Shown: positions 8,368-17,194 of the stretch, piece by piece
Layout of the letters: every line of letters starts with the position of its first letter
How positions within the stretch are numbered: position 1 is the stretch's first letter
Assembly: GCF_018614575.1 (NCBI RefSeq)
Contig: NZ_JAGGOJ010000005.1
Coordinates: 186,001-250,000, forward strand
Direction: 5' to 3'
DNA: 64,000 nucleotides
Source: Streptomyces sp. ISL-10
GTDB lineage: Bacteria > Actinomycetota > Actinomycetes > Streptomycetales > Streptomycetaceae
The notes under the pieces: generated by a model
Databases searched by the model: none
Seen by the model: the letters and a program-made list of their open reading frames with translations, nothing else
Told to the model about the DNA's origin: nothing
Made by a program: the position numbers and the translations under genes

Positions 8368-9768
8368 TCAGCGGGGACCGAGGGTCCATCGGGGGCCGTC
8401 GGGGCTGTCCTCGATGACGAGCCCGGACTGGCCGAGCTGGTCGCGGATGGCGTCTGCGGTGGCCCAGTCCTTGCGGGACCGGGCGGCCTCGCGCTGTTCG
8501 AGCACGAGGCGCACCAGGGAGTCGACCACGCCATGGAGGTCGTCGCCGCGGTCGCCCTCACCCTCCCAGCGTTCGTCGAGCGGGTCGAGGCCGAGGACAC
8601 CGAGCATGGCACGGACCTCGGCGAGGCGGGCCACTGCGGCTTCCTTGTCGTCGGCGGCCAGCGCGGAGTTGCCCTGGCGGACGGTGGTGTGGACGATCGC
8701 GAGCGCCTGCGGCACCCCGAGGTCGTCGTCCATGGCCTCGGCGAACGCGAGCGGCACCTCGACGGCGGGCGCGACGACGCCCCCCGCCTTCTCGACCACG
8801 CGCTGCACGAAGCCCTCGATGCGGGCGAACGCGGACTCGGCCTCGCGCAGCGCCTCCTCGCTGTACTCGATCGTCGAGCGGTAGTGCGGGGTGCCGAGGT
8901 AGTAGCGCAGGACGATGGGGCGCCACTGCTTGACCATCTCGCTGACCAGCACCGAGTTGCCGAGCGACTTGGACATCTTCTCGCCGCTCATGGTGACCCA
9001 GGCATTGTGCACCCAGTACGAGGCGAAGTCGTCGCCGAAGGCCTTGGCCTGGGCGATCTCGTTCTCATGGTGCGGGAAGATCAGGTCGAGGCCGCCGCCG
9101 TGGATGTCGAACGCGGAGCCCAGGTACTTGTGGGCCATCGCCGAGCACTCCAGGTGCCAGCCGGGACGGCCGCGTCCCCAGGGCGTCTCCCAGTCGGGCT
9201 CGCCCGGCTTGCTCGCCTTCCACATGGCGAAGTCGCGCGGATCGCGCTTGCCGGTGATGCCTTCCTCGGTGGGCTGGCGCAGGTCGTCGATGTCCTGGTT
9301 GGACAGCGCCAGGTAGCCGGGGAAGGAGCGGACGTCGAAGTAGACGCTGCCGTCGGCCTCGTACGCGTGGCCGCGCTCGATGAGGCCGCGCATCATCTCG
9401 ACCATCTCGGTGACGTGGCCGGTGGCGCGCGGCTCGTAGGTGGGCGGGAGGCAGCCGAGTGCCTCGTAGCCGTTGTTGAACGCGCGCTCGTTCTCGTAGC
9501 CGATCGACCACCACGGCCGGTTCTGCTCGGCCGACTTGTTGATGATCTTGTCGTCAATGTCCGTGACGTTGCGGATGAACGTCACGTCGTAGCCGCGGTA
9601 CTCGAACCAGCGGCGCATGATGTCGAAGTTGAGGCCCGACCGGATGTGCCCGATGTGCGGTGCGGCCTGCACGGTGGCGCCACACAGGTAGATCGAGACA
9701 CAACCCGGTACGAGGGGGGTGAAGTCACGGATCTGCCGGGCGCTGGTGTCGTACAGGCGAATAGTCAC
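8368..9768 (-). CDS. cysS: Cysteinyl-tRNA synthetase
   Basis: A 466-residue class I aminoacyl-tRNA synthetase that charges tRNA-Cys. The zinc-binding CGATVQ region and HIGH motif (PHIGHIRS) lie near residues 29-43. KMSKS (SGEKMSKSLGNS) is near 268, and the second zinc site is in WHLECSAMA and FPHHENEIAQ. Length matches bacterial CysS. The start is GTG at 9766-9768; TACCCT (minus strand, 9780-9775) ends 6 nt before it, so the mRNA is probably leaderless. Upstream are ispF and ispD on the same strand, separated by a strong hairpin. Confidence 0.97.
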   Translation of the reverse strand: MTIRLYDTSARQIRDFTPLVPGCVSIYLCGATVQAAPHIGHIRSGLNFDIMRRWFEYRGYDVTFIRNVTDIDDKIINKSAEQNRPWWSIGYENERAFNNGYEALGCLPPTYEPRATGHVTEMVEMMRGLIERGHAYEADGSVYFDVRSFPGYLALSNQDIDDLRQPTEEGITGKRDPRDFAMWKASKPGEPDWETPWGRGRPGWHLECSAMAHKYLGSAFDIHGGGLDLIFPHHENEIAQAKAFGDDFASYWVHNAWVTMSGEKMSKSLGNSVLVSEMVKQWRPIVLRYYLGTPHYRSTIEYSEEALREAESAFARIEGFVQRVVEKAGGVVAPAVEVPLAFAEAMDDDLGVPQALAIVHTTVRQGNSALAADDKEAAVARLAEVRAMLGVLGLDPLDERWEGEGDRGDDLHGVVDSLVRLVLEQREAARSRKDWATADAIRDQLGQSGLVIEDSPDGPRWTLGPR

Positions 9769-9795
9769 GCATCAAGGGTAGTGGGCGTATGGCAG

Positions 9796-9826
9796 TGCCC
9801 CGCGCCCCTGTGGGGTTCGCGGGGCA
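9796..9826 (-). terminator. Nested hairpin between ispF and cysS
   Basis: A two-part stem: TGCCCCGCG pairs with CGCGGGGCA, and inside it CCCC (9805-9808) pairs with GGGG (9812-9815), interrupted by a TT bulge. It lies 47 bp beyond the ispF stop and would end the carD/ispD/ispF transcript before cysS. Hairpins of this sequence type recur in Streptomyces intergenic DNA. Confidence 0.7.
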
Positions 9827-9873
9827 ACTTGTGATATCGCCGGGGGTCACCGGGGGTCACCGGACAAGCGGAT

Positions 9874-10371
9874 TCAGGAGGTCCGCACGATGAGCGCGGT
9901 GGCGATGGCGGCCAGCCCTTCGGCCCGTCCCGTCAAGCCGAGCCCGTCGGTGGTGGTCCCGGACACGGAGACGGGGGCCCCTGCGGCCGCCGAGAGCGCC
10001 TTCTGTGCCTCGTCGCGCCGCTTGCCGATCTTCGGCCGTACGCCGATCACCTGAACGGAGACATTGCCGATCTCGAACCCTTCGGCGCGCACGATCCGCG
10101 CGGCCTCCGCGAGGAGGCTGACGCCGGAGGCGCCGGACCACTCGGGCCGGGAGGTGCCGAAGTGTGCGCCGAGGTCGCCGATGCCGGCGGCGGAGAACAG
10201 GGCGTCGCAGGCCGCGTGCGCGGCGACGTCGCCGTCCGAGTGGCCGGCGAGTCCGTATCCGTCGGCGTCCTCCCAGAGCAGCCCGGCGCACCACAGTTCG
10301 CGGCCCTTCTCGAAGGCGTGCACATCGGTACCGACGCCGACGAGGGGAAGGTTCAGCGGCTCAGAAGCCAT
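9874..10371 (-). CDS. ispF: 2-C-methyl-D-erythritol 2,4-cyclodiphosphate synthase
   Basis: A 165-residue IspF of normal length. Metal ligands are visible in [10 protein letters not shown] (DxH near 14-16) and [12 protein letters not shown] (His near 44). The C-terminal [17 protein letters not shown] is the CDP-binding family signature. It converts CDP-ME 2-phosphate to the cyclodiphosphate in the MEP isoprenoid pathway. The first 11 bp overlap the end of ispD, so the two are translationally coupled. Confidence 0.96.
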   Translation of the reverse strand: MASEPLNLPLVGVGTDVHAFEKGRELWCAGLLWEDADGYGLAGHSDGDVAAHAACDALFSAAGIGDLGAHFGTSRPEWSGASGVSLLAEAARIVRAEGFEIGNVSVQVIGVRPKIGKRRDEAQKALSAAAGAPVSVSGTTTDGLGLTGRAEGLAAIATALIVRTS

Positions 10372-11098
10372 CGTTGACCCTCCTGCGGGCGAGTACGGCT
10401 TCGGCGAGGACGAGGTCGAGCGGCCGGGTCACCTTGAAGGCCTCCTCGTGGCCGGGGACGACGACGACCTTGAGGCCGAGCTGCTCGACCATGCCGGCGT
10501 CGTCGGTGACGTCGGCGGTGATGGTGGCGTGCGCACGCACGAGCGTGTCGTGGTCGAAGCCCTGCGGGGTCTGCACGGCGCGCAGCCTGGCGCGGTCGGG
10601 GGTGGCGACGACCGGCTCGGGCTCGCCCTCCGGCACCGGCTCGACCTCCTTGACGGTGTCGGCGAGCGGCAGTGCCGGTACGACGGCGGGCGCGCCGTCG
10701 CGCACGGTCTCGATCACGGCGTCCACGGTCTCGACGGGCACGAGCGGGCGCGCGGCGTCATGGACGAGGACGATGTCGATGCCCTCAGGGAGCGCGGCGA
10801 GGCCGAGACGTACGGATTCCTGGCGGGTGTCACCACCAGGGACGACGAGGTAGTCCGTCCTCTCGGGCAGGGCGTGGGCGTCAAGGAGGTGCTTGACCTC
10901 GGGTGCGCCGTCGGGCGGCGCCACGACGACGACGAGGGACACCGAGCGGGATGCGGCCATGGCGCGGACGGCGTGGATCAGCATGGGCGTGCCGTTCAGC
11001 GCGCGCAGGGCCTTGGGGGCGCCCGGTCCGAGGCGCACGCCCCGGCCGGCGGCCGGGATCACGGCTGCGGTGCGGTGGGGGCGCGGTTGGTCTGGCAT
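10361..11098 (-). CDS. ispD: 2-C-methyl-D-erythritol 4-phosphate cytidylyltransferase
   Basis: A 245-residue IspD. Nucleotide loop [14 protein letters not shown] is near residues 9-22, HDAARPLV near 125-132 and RAVQTPQGF near 185-193; all three are IspD signatures. It makes CDP-ME from MEP and CTP, and the product passes via IspE to IspF. The frame is open to 11251, but I chose ATG 11096-11098: GGAG lies 12 nt upstream and homologues start with a short MPDQ-like N-terminus. CarD lies about 290 bp upstream in the same orientation, an arrangement also found in mycobacteria. Confidence 0.95.
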   Translation of the reverse strand: MPDQPRPHRTAAVIPAAGRGVRLGPGAPKALRALNGTPMLIHAVRAMAASRSVSLVVVVAPPDGAPEVKHLLDAHALPERTDYLVVPGGDTRQESVRLGLAALPEGIDIVLVHDAARPLVPVETVDAVIETVRDGAPAVVPALPLADTVKEVEPVPEGEPEPVVATPDRARLRAVQTPQGFDHDTLVRAHATITADVTDDAGMVEQLGLKVVVVPGHEEAFKVTRPLDLVLAEAVLARRRVNDGF

Positions 11099-11391
11099 CG
11101 GTTGCACTCCGGCAGGTTTGTTTCCTTGGCCGACATGGGTATGGCCTGGGATACCCCCGGCCGTAGGTTGGGGGAGTGCCGGGCGCGACGCCTTGACCGG
11201 ACCCTTCCGTGACCACTGGTCTGCGCCAGCCGCCCGGGCCCGGCACACCACAACAGCGCACGGTGCGGTGTGCGAGGCGATGTGCGACGCGGCGGGCAGT
11301 CGACGGACACTCCGTGGACGAACATGCCGCAGCGCCCGGCGACAGCTGGATCTCCCAGCATGTCAGCGGGCACCGCGGCATCAACCGTGCG

Positions 11392-11874
11392 TCAGGACGC
11401 GAGGACCTCGTCGAGCAGGGCCTCGGCCTTGTCCTCGTTGGTGTTCTCCGCGAGGGCGAGCTCGCTCACCAGGATCTGGCGCGCCTTTGCGAGCATCCGC
11501 TTCTCACCGGCGGACAGCCCGCGCTCGCGCTCGCGACGCCACAGGTCACGCACCACTTCGGCGACCTTGATGACATCGCCGGAGGCGAGCTTCTCGAGAT
11601 TTGCCTTGTAGCGCCGGGACCAGTTCGTCGGCTCCTCCGCGTAGGGTGCGCGAAGAACCTCGAAGACCCGGTCGAGCCCGTCCTGACCGACCACATCGCG
11701 GACACCGACGAACTCCGCATTGTCCGCCGGCACGCGAACCGTCAGGTCGCCCTGGGCGACCTTGAGCACCAAGTAGGTCTTGTCCACGCCTTTGATCTGG
11801 CGAGTTTCGATGGCCTCGATCAGCGCGGCCCCGTGATGGGGATAGACCACGGTGTCGCCAACCTTGAACGTCAT
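11392..11874 (-). CDS. carD: CarD-family RNA polymerase-binding transcription regulator
   Basis: A 160-residue protein of the CarD/CdnL family. The N-terminal RNAP-interaction domain ([20 protein letters not shown], about 1-65) is followed by an alpha-helical DNA-binding domain with the conserved Trp and basic residues ([25 protein letters not shown], about 108-135). Actinobacterial CarD binds the beta subunit and stabilises open complexes at rRNA and housekeeping promoters. It is first in the leftward run carD-ispD-ispF. Confidence 0.95.
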   Translation of the reverse strand: MTFKVGDTVVYPHHGAALIEAIETRQIKGVDKTYLVLKVAQGDLTVRVPADNAEFVGVRDVVGQDGLDRVFEVLRAPYAEEPTNWSRRYKANLEKLASGDVIKVAEVVRDLWRRERERGLSAGEKRMLAKARQILVSELALAENTNEDKAEALLDEVLAS

Positions 11875-12501
11875 GTGACAGGTACCCCTTCCGTGGCTAT
11901 CCAGGGTAACACGGATACGGCTTCTTCTGAATGGCGTTTTCGCAGGTCAGGGCATATCTCGGGGCTTGACAACTGCGACACGATCGTGCTGCGGACGGCA
12001 GACGGAGGGGGGTATTCGCAGGTCGGAGCCGCTGCGCGGGCACACAGAAACGCACACGTTACACATCGCGCACCCCCCTTCCAAGGGGATGAACGTCCTG
12101 ATTTGCCGGGTTCCTGATGGCCGAGTTCCTGTAGTCCGTTCGAGGATCGGTCACTCACACGGCCCCCGGGGGCAGCGATTCCCGAATTGATCACGCCGGG
12201 CTATTCGCAAGGAAAGCGTGACCGCGCAGAAAATTGATCACCGGCGTTATGTGAACGGCGCGCGTTTCGCATGGTCGGAACGCCCGTGCGAAGTCCGAAA
12301 ACCCACCGCCTTGTCGGTGACGGTTGTCGGCACGGGCACCGCTCGCCGTCGCCGGTCACGGGTGCCGTGCGCCTGCCGTACGGGCAAAGGGCGGGTCGGG
12401 TGCGGGGCGCGAGCGGCGGCTCGGTAACCTGAGCGCGAGCTGACGCCACTGGCCGGTGACAGCCGCCCAACCGTCCGTACGTCCTAGGAGATGCCGCCGC
12501 C
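11875..12501. other. Long divergent intergenic region, carD to lipoprotein gene
   Basis: About 630 bp without a credible gene. GC is lower than in the flanking genes. Seen: a TTGACA at 11967-11972 without a clear -10, and two near-identical TTGATCAC-containing stretches (12186-12200 and 12232-12246). The carD promoter must lie near 11880-11960. The length suggests several promoters for carD, a heavily expressed gene, but I cannot define them. Confidence 0.5.
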
Positions 12502-13185
12502 GTGAGCAGCAGCCTTCGACGCGGTGCCCTCGCCGGCGCTGCCATCGTCTTCTCGATCGCCTCGCTCTCCGCCTGCGGTGCGGGCAACGACGCGCAGACC
12601 CTCGGCGTCAAGCCGGACAATGCCGCGACGGCCGTCGACAACCTCAAGCTCCAGAACGCGACCGTCATCACGCAGGCCCAGGCCCAGGCCGAGGGCCCGG
12701 CGGTCGTCTCCGTGACGGTCTTCAACGAGGGCACCCAGAAGCAGACCCTCGACTCCATCACGCTGCCCGGCTCCGACGCGAAGGTCGAGCTCAAGCCGGC
12801 CCAGGGCTCGGGCCCGATCACCGTTCCCGCGGGCGGCTCGGTCGTCATCGGCGGCCAGGGCAACGCGTCGGCGGTGATCGCGGGCGGCCGCGAGGCGGTG
12901 AACGACGGCGGCACACAGGAGGTCGTCTTCCGCTTCAGCGAGACCGGCAACGTGAAGATGCTGGCATTCGTCGTCCCGGCCACCGGCTACTACGCGGGCT
13001 TCGGCCCGAGCTCGTCGCCGAAGCCGACGGCCGAGCAGCCGGCCGGCCAGTCGCCGTCGGGCTCGCCCTCCGGTTCCCCGACGGGCACCCCGGCCGGCGA
13101 GGCCGGGCGGGAGGCCGCGGGCGGCGAGGCGGCGGTCCCGTCGGACTCCGCGTCGGCGTCTGCGTCGCACGGCACGGATCACTGA
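12502..13185 (+). CDS. Secreted lipoprotein of unknown function
   Basis: A 227-residue protein with a lipoprotein signal peptide: basic SSLRRG, a hydrophobic core and a lipobox LSAC with the acylated Cys near residue 25. The mature domain (about 30-165) contains a beta-rich VVSVTVFNEGTQKQTLDSI stretch resembling small copper- or sulfur-ligand-binding lipoproteins of actinobacteria, but I see no Met/His metal motif. A Pro/Ser/Glu-rich low-complexity tail follows (about 170-227). The GTG start has AGGAG 10-14 nt upstream. It is divergent from carD and convergent with phoP. Confidence 0.85.
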   Translation: MSSSLRRGALAGAAIVFSIASLSACGAGNDAQTLGVKPDNAATAVDNLKLQNATVITQAQAQAEGPAVVSVTVFNEGTQKQTLDSITLPGSDAKVELKPAQGSGPITVPAGGSVVIGGQGNASAVIAGGREAVNDGGTQEVVFRFSETGNVKMLAFVVPATGYYAGFGPSSSPKPTAEQPAGQSPSGSPSGSPTGTPAGEAGREAAGGEAAVPSDSASASASHGTDH

Positions 13186-13197
13186 CCCACTGGACTC

Positions 13198-13239
13198 ACG
13201 ACAAGGGCGCCCACCGGGACCGGTGGGCGCCCTTGTCGT
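13198..13239. terminator. Bidirectional terminator, lipoprotein gene / phoP
   Basis: A perfect 20-bp inverted repeat (13198-13217 with 13220-13239) separated by only 2 nt, between two convergent genes. Confidence 0.88.
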
Positions 13240-13327
13240 ATATGCGGGGCGTGGCGCGGGTGTCGGCGTCGTACGGCCTGTGTCGCGTGGCCTGTGCGTC
13301 CTACGCCGCCCGCCGGGCCGACGCGGC

Positions 13328-14008
13328 CTACGGCTCGAACTTGTAGCCCAGACCGCGGACCGTCACCAGGTAGCGCGGGGCGCCGGGGTCCGGCTCGATC
13401 TTGGCTCGCAGGCGCTTGACGTGGACGTCGAGGGTCTTGGTGTCGCCGACGTAGTCCGCTCCCCAGACCCGGTCGATGAGCTGCATACGGGTCAGGACTC
13501 GCCCCGCGTTGCGCAGCAGCATCTCCAGCAGGTCGAACTCCTTCAGCGGGAGGTCGACCTTACCGCCGGAGACGGTGACGACATGGCGGTCCACGTCCAT
13601 GCGGACCGGGCCGGCCTCCAGGGCCGCGGGGGTGACCTCCTCCGGCTCGCCGCGGCGGCGCAGCACCGCGCGGATGCGGGCGACCAGCTCCCGCGAGGAG
13701 AAGGGCTTGGTGACGTAGTCGTCGGCTCCTATTTCCAGCCCGACGACCTTGTCGATCTCGCTGTCCTTCGCGGTCACCATGATGACCGGGACGTTCGAGC
13801 GGCCGCGCAGTTGGCGGCAGACCTCCGTACCGGGCAGGCCCGGCAGCATCAGGTCGAGGAGGACGAGGTCGGCGCCGTTGCGCTCGAACTCGTCGAGACC
13901 CTCGGGACCCGTGGTCGCCACAGCGACCTCGAAGCCCTCCTTGCGGAGCATGTAGGACAGGGCGTCGCTGAAGGATTCCTCATCCTCGACGACGAGCACT
14001 CGGGTCAC
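13328..14008 (-). CDS. phoP: Phosphate-responsive response regulator PhoP
   Basis: A 226-residue OmpR-family regulator. The receiver has acidic pair ED at 8-9, phospho-acceptor Asp52 (LLDLMLPG) and Lys101 (TKPFSS). The C-terminal winged helix ends with YLVTVRGLGYKFEP. PhoP activates phosphate-scavenging genes through PHO boxes and represses nitrogen genes such as glnR in Streptomyces. The GTG start overlaps the phoR stop (GTGA), so the pair is translationally coupled. Identity rests on domain type, overlap with phoR and the divergent phoU. Confidence 0.95.
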   Translation of the reverse strand: MTRVLVVEDEESFSDALSYMLRKEGFEVAVATTGPEGLDEFERNGADLVLLDLMLPGLPGTEVCRQLRGRSNVPVIMVTAKDSEIDKVVGLEIGADDYVTKPFSSRELVARIRAVLRRRGEPEEVTPAALEAGPVRMDVDRHVVTVSGGKVDLPLKEFDLLEMLLRNAGRVLTRMQLIDRVWGADYVGDTKTLDVHVKRLRAKIEPDPGAPRYLVTVRGLGYKFEP

Positions 14009-15261
14009 GGAAGGACCTCCGGGGCAGGAATTTCACTGTTCGGATCGGTGTCGTAAGGCCGGTCGTCGTCCTCGTCGACGCGATCCGGGCCGGTGGTGGA
14101 GCGGTCCCGTGCGGCGCCCGCCTCGGGCAGCCGCAGGGTGAACGTGGAGCCCTGTCCCTCGGAGCTCCACACCGTGACCTCCCCGCCGTGCGAGGCGGCC
14201 ACGTGCTTGACGATGGCCAGTCCGAGGCCGGTGCCTCCGGTGGCGCGGGAGCGTGCGGGGTCGACACGGTAGAACCGCTCGAAGATCCGCTCGCGGTCCT
14301 TCTCGGAAATACCGATGCCCTGGTCGGTGACGGCGATCTCGATGAGGTCGCCCCCGGGTGCGCTGACCCTGCGGGCGGAGATGCCGACGCGCGTACGGGC
14401 CGGCGAATAGTTGACGGCGTTCTCGACGAGGTTGCCGAGGGCGGCGGCGAGCTGGCCGCGGCTTCCCCAGATGCTGAGGTCGGCGGTGCCGCCCGAGGCC
14501 ATGGTGATCTGCTTGGTGGACGCGGTGTGCCGGGAGCGGTCGATGGCCTCGGCGACCAGTTCGGCCACGCGCACAGGCTCGGAGTCCTCGAGCGGGTCGT
14601 CGTTCTGGACCCGGGAGAGGTCGATGAGCTCCTGTACGAGGTTGGTGAGCCGGGTCGCCTCGATCTGCATACGACCGGCGAAGCGCATGACCGCCTCGGG
14701 GTCGTCCGAGGCGTCCATGACCGCTTCGGAGAGCAGGGAGAGCGCGCCGACCGGGGTCTTGAGCTCATGGCTCACATTGGCGACGAAGTCGCGCCGCACC
14801 GCCTCTATGCGGCGGGCCTCGGTGAGGTCCTCGACGAGGAGGAGGACGAGGCGAGAGCCGAGCGGGGCGACGCGGGCGGAGACGGCCAGGGCTTCGCCGC
14901 GGCCGGTGCCGCGCCGGGGCAGGTCCAGCTCGACCTGCCGTATCTCGCCGTCGCGCCGGGTGTCACGGGCCATGTGCAGCATCGGTTCGACGGCGAGCTT
15001 TCCGCCGCGGACCAGGCCGAGCGCGTACGCCGCGGAGCTGGCCTTGACGACCGAGTCGGACTCGTCGAGGACGACCGCGGAGGAGCGGAGCACGGACAGC
15101 ACGGTGTCGACGCCGGGCGGGAGCACGGCATCGGTGTGGAGCGAGGTGCGGGTGGGGCGCTTCTGTTCCCGCTCGCTCCAGCGGAACGCCAGCACCGCGA
15201 TGACGCCGGTGCACAGACCGGCGATCGCTGCTGCTGCGGCGACCGCCGCGTTCACGTCCAT
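14005..15261 (-). CDS. phoR: Phosphate sensor histidine kinase PhoR
   Basis: A 418-residue kinase. One N-terminal transmembrane segment (about 5-27) is followed by a cytoplasmic PAS-like region, an H-box with His165 (FVANVSHELKTPVGAL), N-box NLVENAVNYSPA, and G boxes in DQGIGISEKDRERIFERFYR and GTGLGLAIVKH. A single membrane pass with no large extracytoplasmic loop fits PhoR-type sensing through Pst/PhoU. I chose ATG 15259-15261: TAACCT (minus, 15274-15269) ends 7 nt before it, and a GGAGAG lies in between. The PHO box lies just upstream. Confidence 0.94.
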   Translation of the reverse strand: MDVNAAVAAAAAIAGLCTGVIAVLAFRWSEREQKRPTRTSLHTDAVLPPGVDTVLSVLRSSAVVLDESDSVVKASSAAYALGLVRGGKLAVEPMLHMARDTRRDGEIRQVELDLPRRGTGRGEALAVSARVAPLGSRLVLLLVEDLTEARRIEAVRRDFVANVSHELKTPVGALSLLSEAVMDASDDPEAVMRFAGRMQIEATRLTNLVQELIDLSRVQNDDPLEDSEPVRVAELVAEAIDRSRHTASTKQITMASGGTADLSIWGSRGQLAAALGNLVENAVNYSPARTRVGISARRVSAPGGDLIEIAVTDQGIGISEKDRERIFERFYRVDPARSRATGGTGLGLAIVKHVAASHGGEVTVWSSEGQGSTFTLRLPEAGAARDRSTTGPDRVDEDDDRPYDTDPNSEIPAPEVLP

Positions 15262-15335
15262 GCTCTCCAGGTTATGCGGGGTGCCGGACACTCTCCCAGC
15301 CAAACGGGTGGCGCCTCGAACAGTCGTCGCTCAGA

Positions 15336-15368
15336 GTTCACCAAGGGGATAGTGATGGTTCATTTGCG
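15336..15368. promoter_or_regulatory. PHO box in the phoR-phoU divergent promoter region
   Basis: Three contiguous 11-nt units: GTTCACCAAGG (15336-15346), GGATAGTGATG (15347-15357) and GTTCATTTGCG (15358-15368). Units 1 and 3 match the Streptomyces PHO-box direct-repeat pattern (G-G/T-T-C-A-Y-Y-Y-R-G/C-G); unit 2 is degenerate. The position between phoRP and phoU agrees with the bidirectional PhoP control reported for this locus. Confidence 0.75.
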
Positions 15369-15462
15369 GGGGAGCATTCGGACCACTAAGGGGCCGAACG
15401 TGGGAGCGTGGGGGTTCGAAGGCCCCACCCGGACCCCGGTCGCATCAAGAGAGGGACACCCA

Positions 15463-16140
15463 ATGCGGGACGCGTACCACGAGGAACTGGACTCGATCGG
15501 CGAGGGCCTGGTCGAGATGGCCCGGCTGGTCGGGTCGGCGATCGGGCGCGCCACGACGGCCATGCTCGACGCCGACCTGAAGCTGGCCGAGAGTGTGATC
15601 GCCGCCGACCAGAAGGTCGACGACCTCCAGCACGACCTGGAGGCGCGTGCGATCGCCCTGCTGGCCCGGCAGCAGCCGGTCGCGACGGATCTGCGGATCG
15701 TGGTGACCTCGCTGCGGATGAGCGCGGACCTGGAGCGCTCGGGCGACCTCGCGCAGCATGTCGCGAAGCTGGCGCGGCTGCGCTTCCCGGACCGTGCGGT
15801 GCCCAACGACCTGCACGCGACGATTCTGCAGATGGGTCAGCTGGCGCAGCGGCTGATGGCGAAGGCGGCGGAGGTCATCATCACGAAGGACGTCGACCTG
15901 GCGCTCCAGCTGGAGCAGGACGACGACGAGATGGACCTGCTGCACCGCACGCTCTTCCAGCACCTGATGGACGACCGCTGGAAGCACGGCATCGAGACGG
16001 CCGTGGACGTGACGCTGCTCGGCCGCTACTACGAGCGTTTCGCCGACCACGCGGTGTCGGTGGCCAAGCGGGTGGTGTACCTGGTGACGGGCGAGTACGC
16101 GGACGACCTCCAGCAGCCGACGGCGGTCGAGGGCGCGTAG
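15463..16140 (+). CDS. phoU: Phosphate-transport system regulator PhoU
   Basis: A 225-residue all-helical protein with two PhoU repeats. The metal-cluster motifs E-x-x-x-D are seen as RMSADLERSGDLAQHV (first repeat) and LGRYYERFADHAVSV (second repeat). PhoU links the Pst transporter to PhoR and dampens Pho signalling when phosphate is plentiful. The ATG is preceded by GAGAGGGA at 8-nt spacing. It is divergent from phoR across the PHO box, with mtpA downstream on the same strand. Confidence 0.95.
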   Translation: MRDAYHEELDSIGEGLVEMARLVGSAIGRATTAMLDADLKLAESVIAADQKVDDLQHDLEARAIALLARQQPVATDLRIVVTSLRMSADLERSGDLAQHVAKLARLRFPDRAVPNDLHATILQMGQLAQRLMAKAAEVIITKDVDLALQLEQDDDEMDLLHRTLFQHLMDDRWKHGIETAVDVTLLGRYYERFADHAVSVAKRVVYLVTGEYADDLQQPTAVEGA

Positions 16141-16283
16141 CGGCATACGACGGCGCACTGGGGGCGCTTGCACGCGTGCGCCGTTGATGCGCCGGGCCTG
16201 CCGGGCGTGCAATGGGCGAAGGCGGCATTTCCGTATGCCGGTGACGCGTGCGCTGTGCCGTGCACGCCCTTGAGGAGGCACCC

Positions 16284-16436
16284 ATGGCCGAGTCCCCCAT
16301 GACCGACTCCCCGCAGGAAGCGACCGGCGTCGAAGTGGTCTTCCTGCCCGTCCTCGGCGCCTGCGGCTGCGGCTCGGGCTGCGGCTGCGGCTGCCAGTCG
16401 GGGGCGCCCTGCCAGTGCGGCGGCTGCTGCGGCTAG
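16284..16436 (+). CDS. mtpA: Cysteine-rich metallothionein-like protein
   Basis: A 50-residue protein whose last 26 residues contain nine Cys in CGC, CQC and CC arrangements (GCGSGCGCGCQSG, CQCGGCCG), typical of metal-binding peptides. A perfect GAGGAGG Shine-Dalgarno sits 5 nt before ATG 16284. In S. lividans the gene next to phoU is called mtpA and was studied with phoRP and ppk as part of the Pho network; position and composition here agree. Metal binding is inferred from composition. Confidence 0.85.
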   Translation: MAESPMTDSPQEATGVEVVFLPVLGACGCGSGCGCGCQSGAPCQCGGCCG

Positions 16437-16459
16437 CGGCTCGCCGGCACCCGTGAACC

Positions 16460-16496
16460 AGGCCCCGTCCCCAGGGGGAGGGGGGCGGGGCCTTTC
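16460..16496 (+). terminator. Terminator after mtpA
   Basis: 13-bp stem (16460-16472 with 16481-16493, one T-G pair), loop AGGGGGAG, followed by TTTCCC. It begins 23 bp after the mtpA stop. Confidence 0.8.
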
Positions 16497-16548
16497 CCGA
16501 CGAAGACCCGGTGAAGCCCCCGGGTCTGTCCCCCGGTCCGTCCGTCTG

Positions 16549-16839
16549 TCAGTCGCGAGCCCAGTCGAACGGCATGGGTGCTCCCTGTGGGATCACCCAT
16601 GGGTGGGGATAGCGAGCCTCGCATCCAGTGCAGCGCGCGACGAATGGACCGATCTCCGGGTTGGTGAGAAGGCTGTAGTGACTGGCCGGCTCGGCCGGGA
16701 GCACGTGTCCGTTTGCCGTCGTCTCCAGGCCAGGCCACTCCGGCGAGCACGCGCAGAGTCGTTCAACCGCGAACGGGTCGCCGTCAGACGTCGCAGCCGT
16801 GCCTTTGAACAGCCTGGCGAAAGTCTGTCGTATCGACAT
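16549..16839 (-). CDS. Orphan small protein with Cys pairs, lower GC3
   Basis: A 96-residue ORF. It carries a CAC pair (residues 29-31) and a CTGC pair (CxxC, near 71-74), which could form a zinc ribbon, and ends VIPQGAPMPFDWARD. Third-position GC is clearly below that of neighbouring genes, suggesting acquired DNA. The best start is ATG 16837-16839, but only a weak GGGAC precedes it. It sits beside an integrase remnant, so it may be cargo of a lost element. It could also be non-coding; I recognise no family. Confidence 0.5.
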   Translation of the reverse strand: MSIRQTFARLFKGTAATSDGDPFAVERLCACSPEWPGLETTANGHVLPAEPASHYSLLTNPEIGPFVARCTGCEARYPHPWVIPQGAPMPFDWARD

Positions 16840-17017
16840 GGCAGTGTCCCGTGCCTCTGCGTCGGAGTCTCAAGCCTGCTGAGGGTAGCTGAGGTCGGCG
16901 GAGCTGCCTTGGGCCGGAGTGCCTTCGGGGCGAGTGAGTCGCGCAGCGGTCGGCGGGCAAGGTCGAGCAACGCGAGAAAGGCATCCGCTGGGGCGGACGC
17001 CCTCTCAAACCGACACT

Positions 17018-17129
17018 GCTGCGACCCGGCCTGACCCTGAGGATGTACGCGCACCTGATACCCAGCAGTCGGGGCCGCGCTCGGAAGGCTCTCGGCCTGG
17101 CGCTCCGGCCGCAGGATCCGCCGCACTGA
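17018..17129 (+). pseudogene. C-terminal remnant of a phage-type tyrosine integrase
   Basis: The frame containing 17043-17129 reads LTLRMYAHLIPSSRGRARKA and continues to a TGA at 17127. This matches the C-terminus of actinobacterial tyrosine recombinases (consensus T-L-R-T-Y-A-H-L-M-P-S-S-E-x-R-T-R-K-A), where the Tyr is the catalytic nucleophile. No R-H-x-x-R box or other integrase sequence is found upstream in any frame, so only about 35 codons survive. It is a relic, not a functional gene. The 366 bp between the orphan gene and gpmA hold nothing else coding. Confidence 0.65.
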
Positions 17130-17155
17130 GGGCCCAGAGGGCCCGGGACATGACA

Positions 17156-17194
17156 ATGCCCCTCGCCTGCGCCGGATGCGCAGGCGAGGGGCAT
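17156..17194 (-). terminator. Terminator of gpmA
   Basis: Perfect 17-bp stem (17156-17172 with 17178-17194, loop CGGAT), 12 bp past the gpmA stop. On the minus strand it continues TGTCATG, a weak T-tract. Confidence 0.85.

Noticed and set aside
11098..11251. Extended ispD N-terminus
   Set aside because: Upstream in-frame codons have no IspD similarity, and a GGAG SD precedes ATG 11098.
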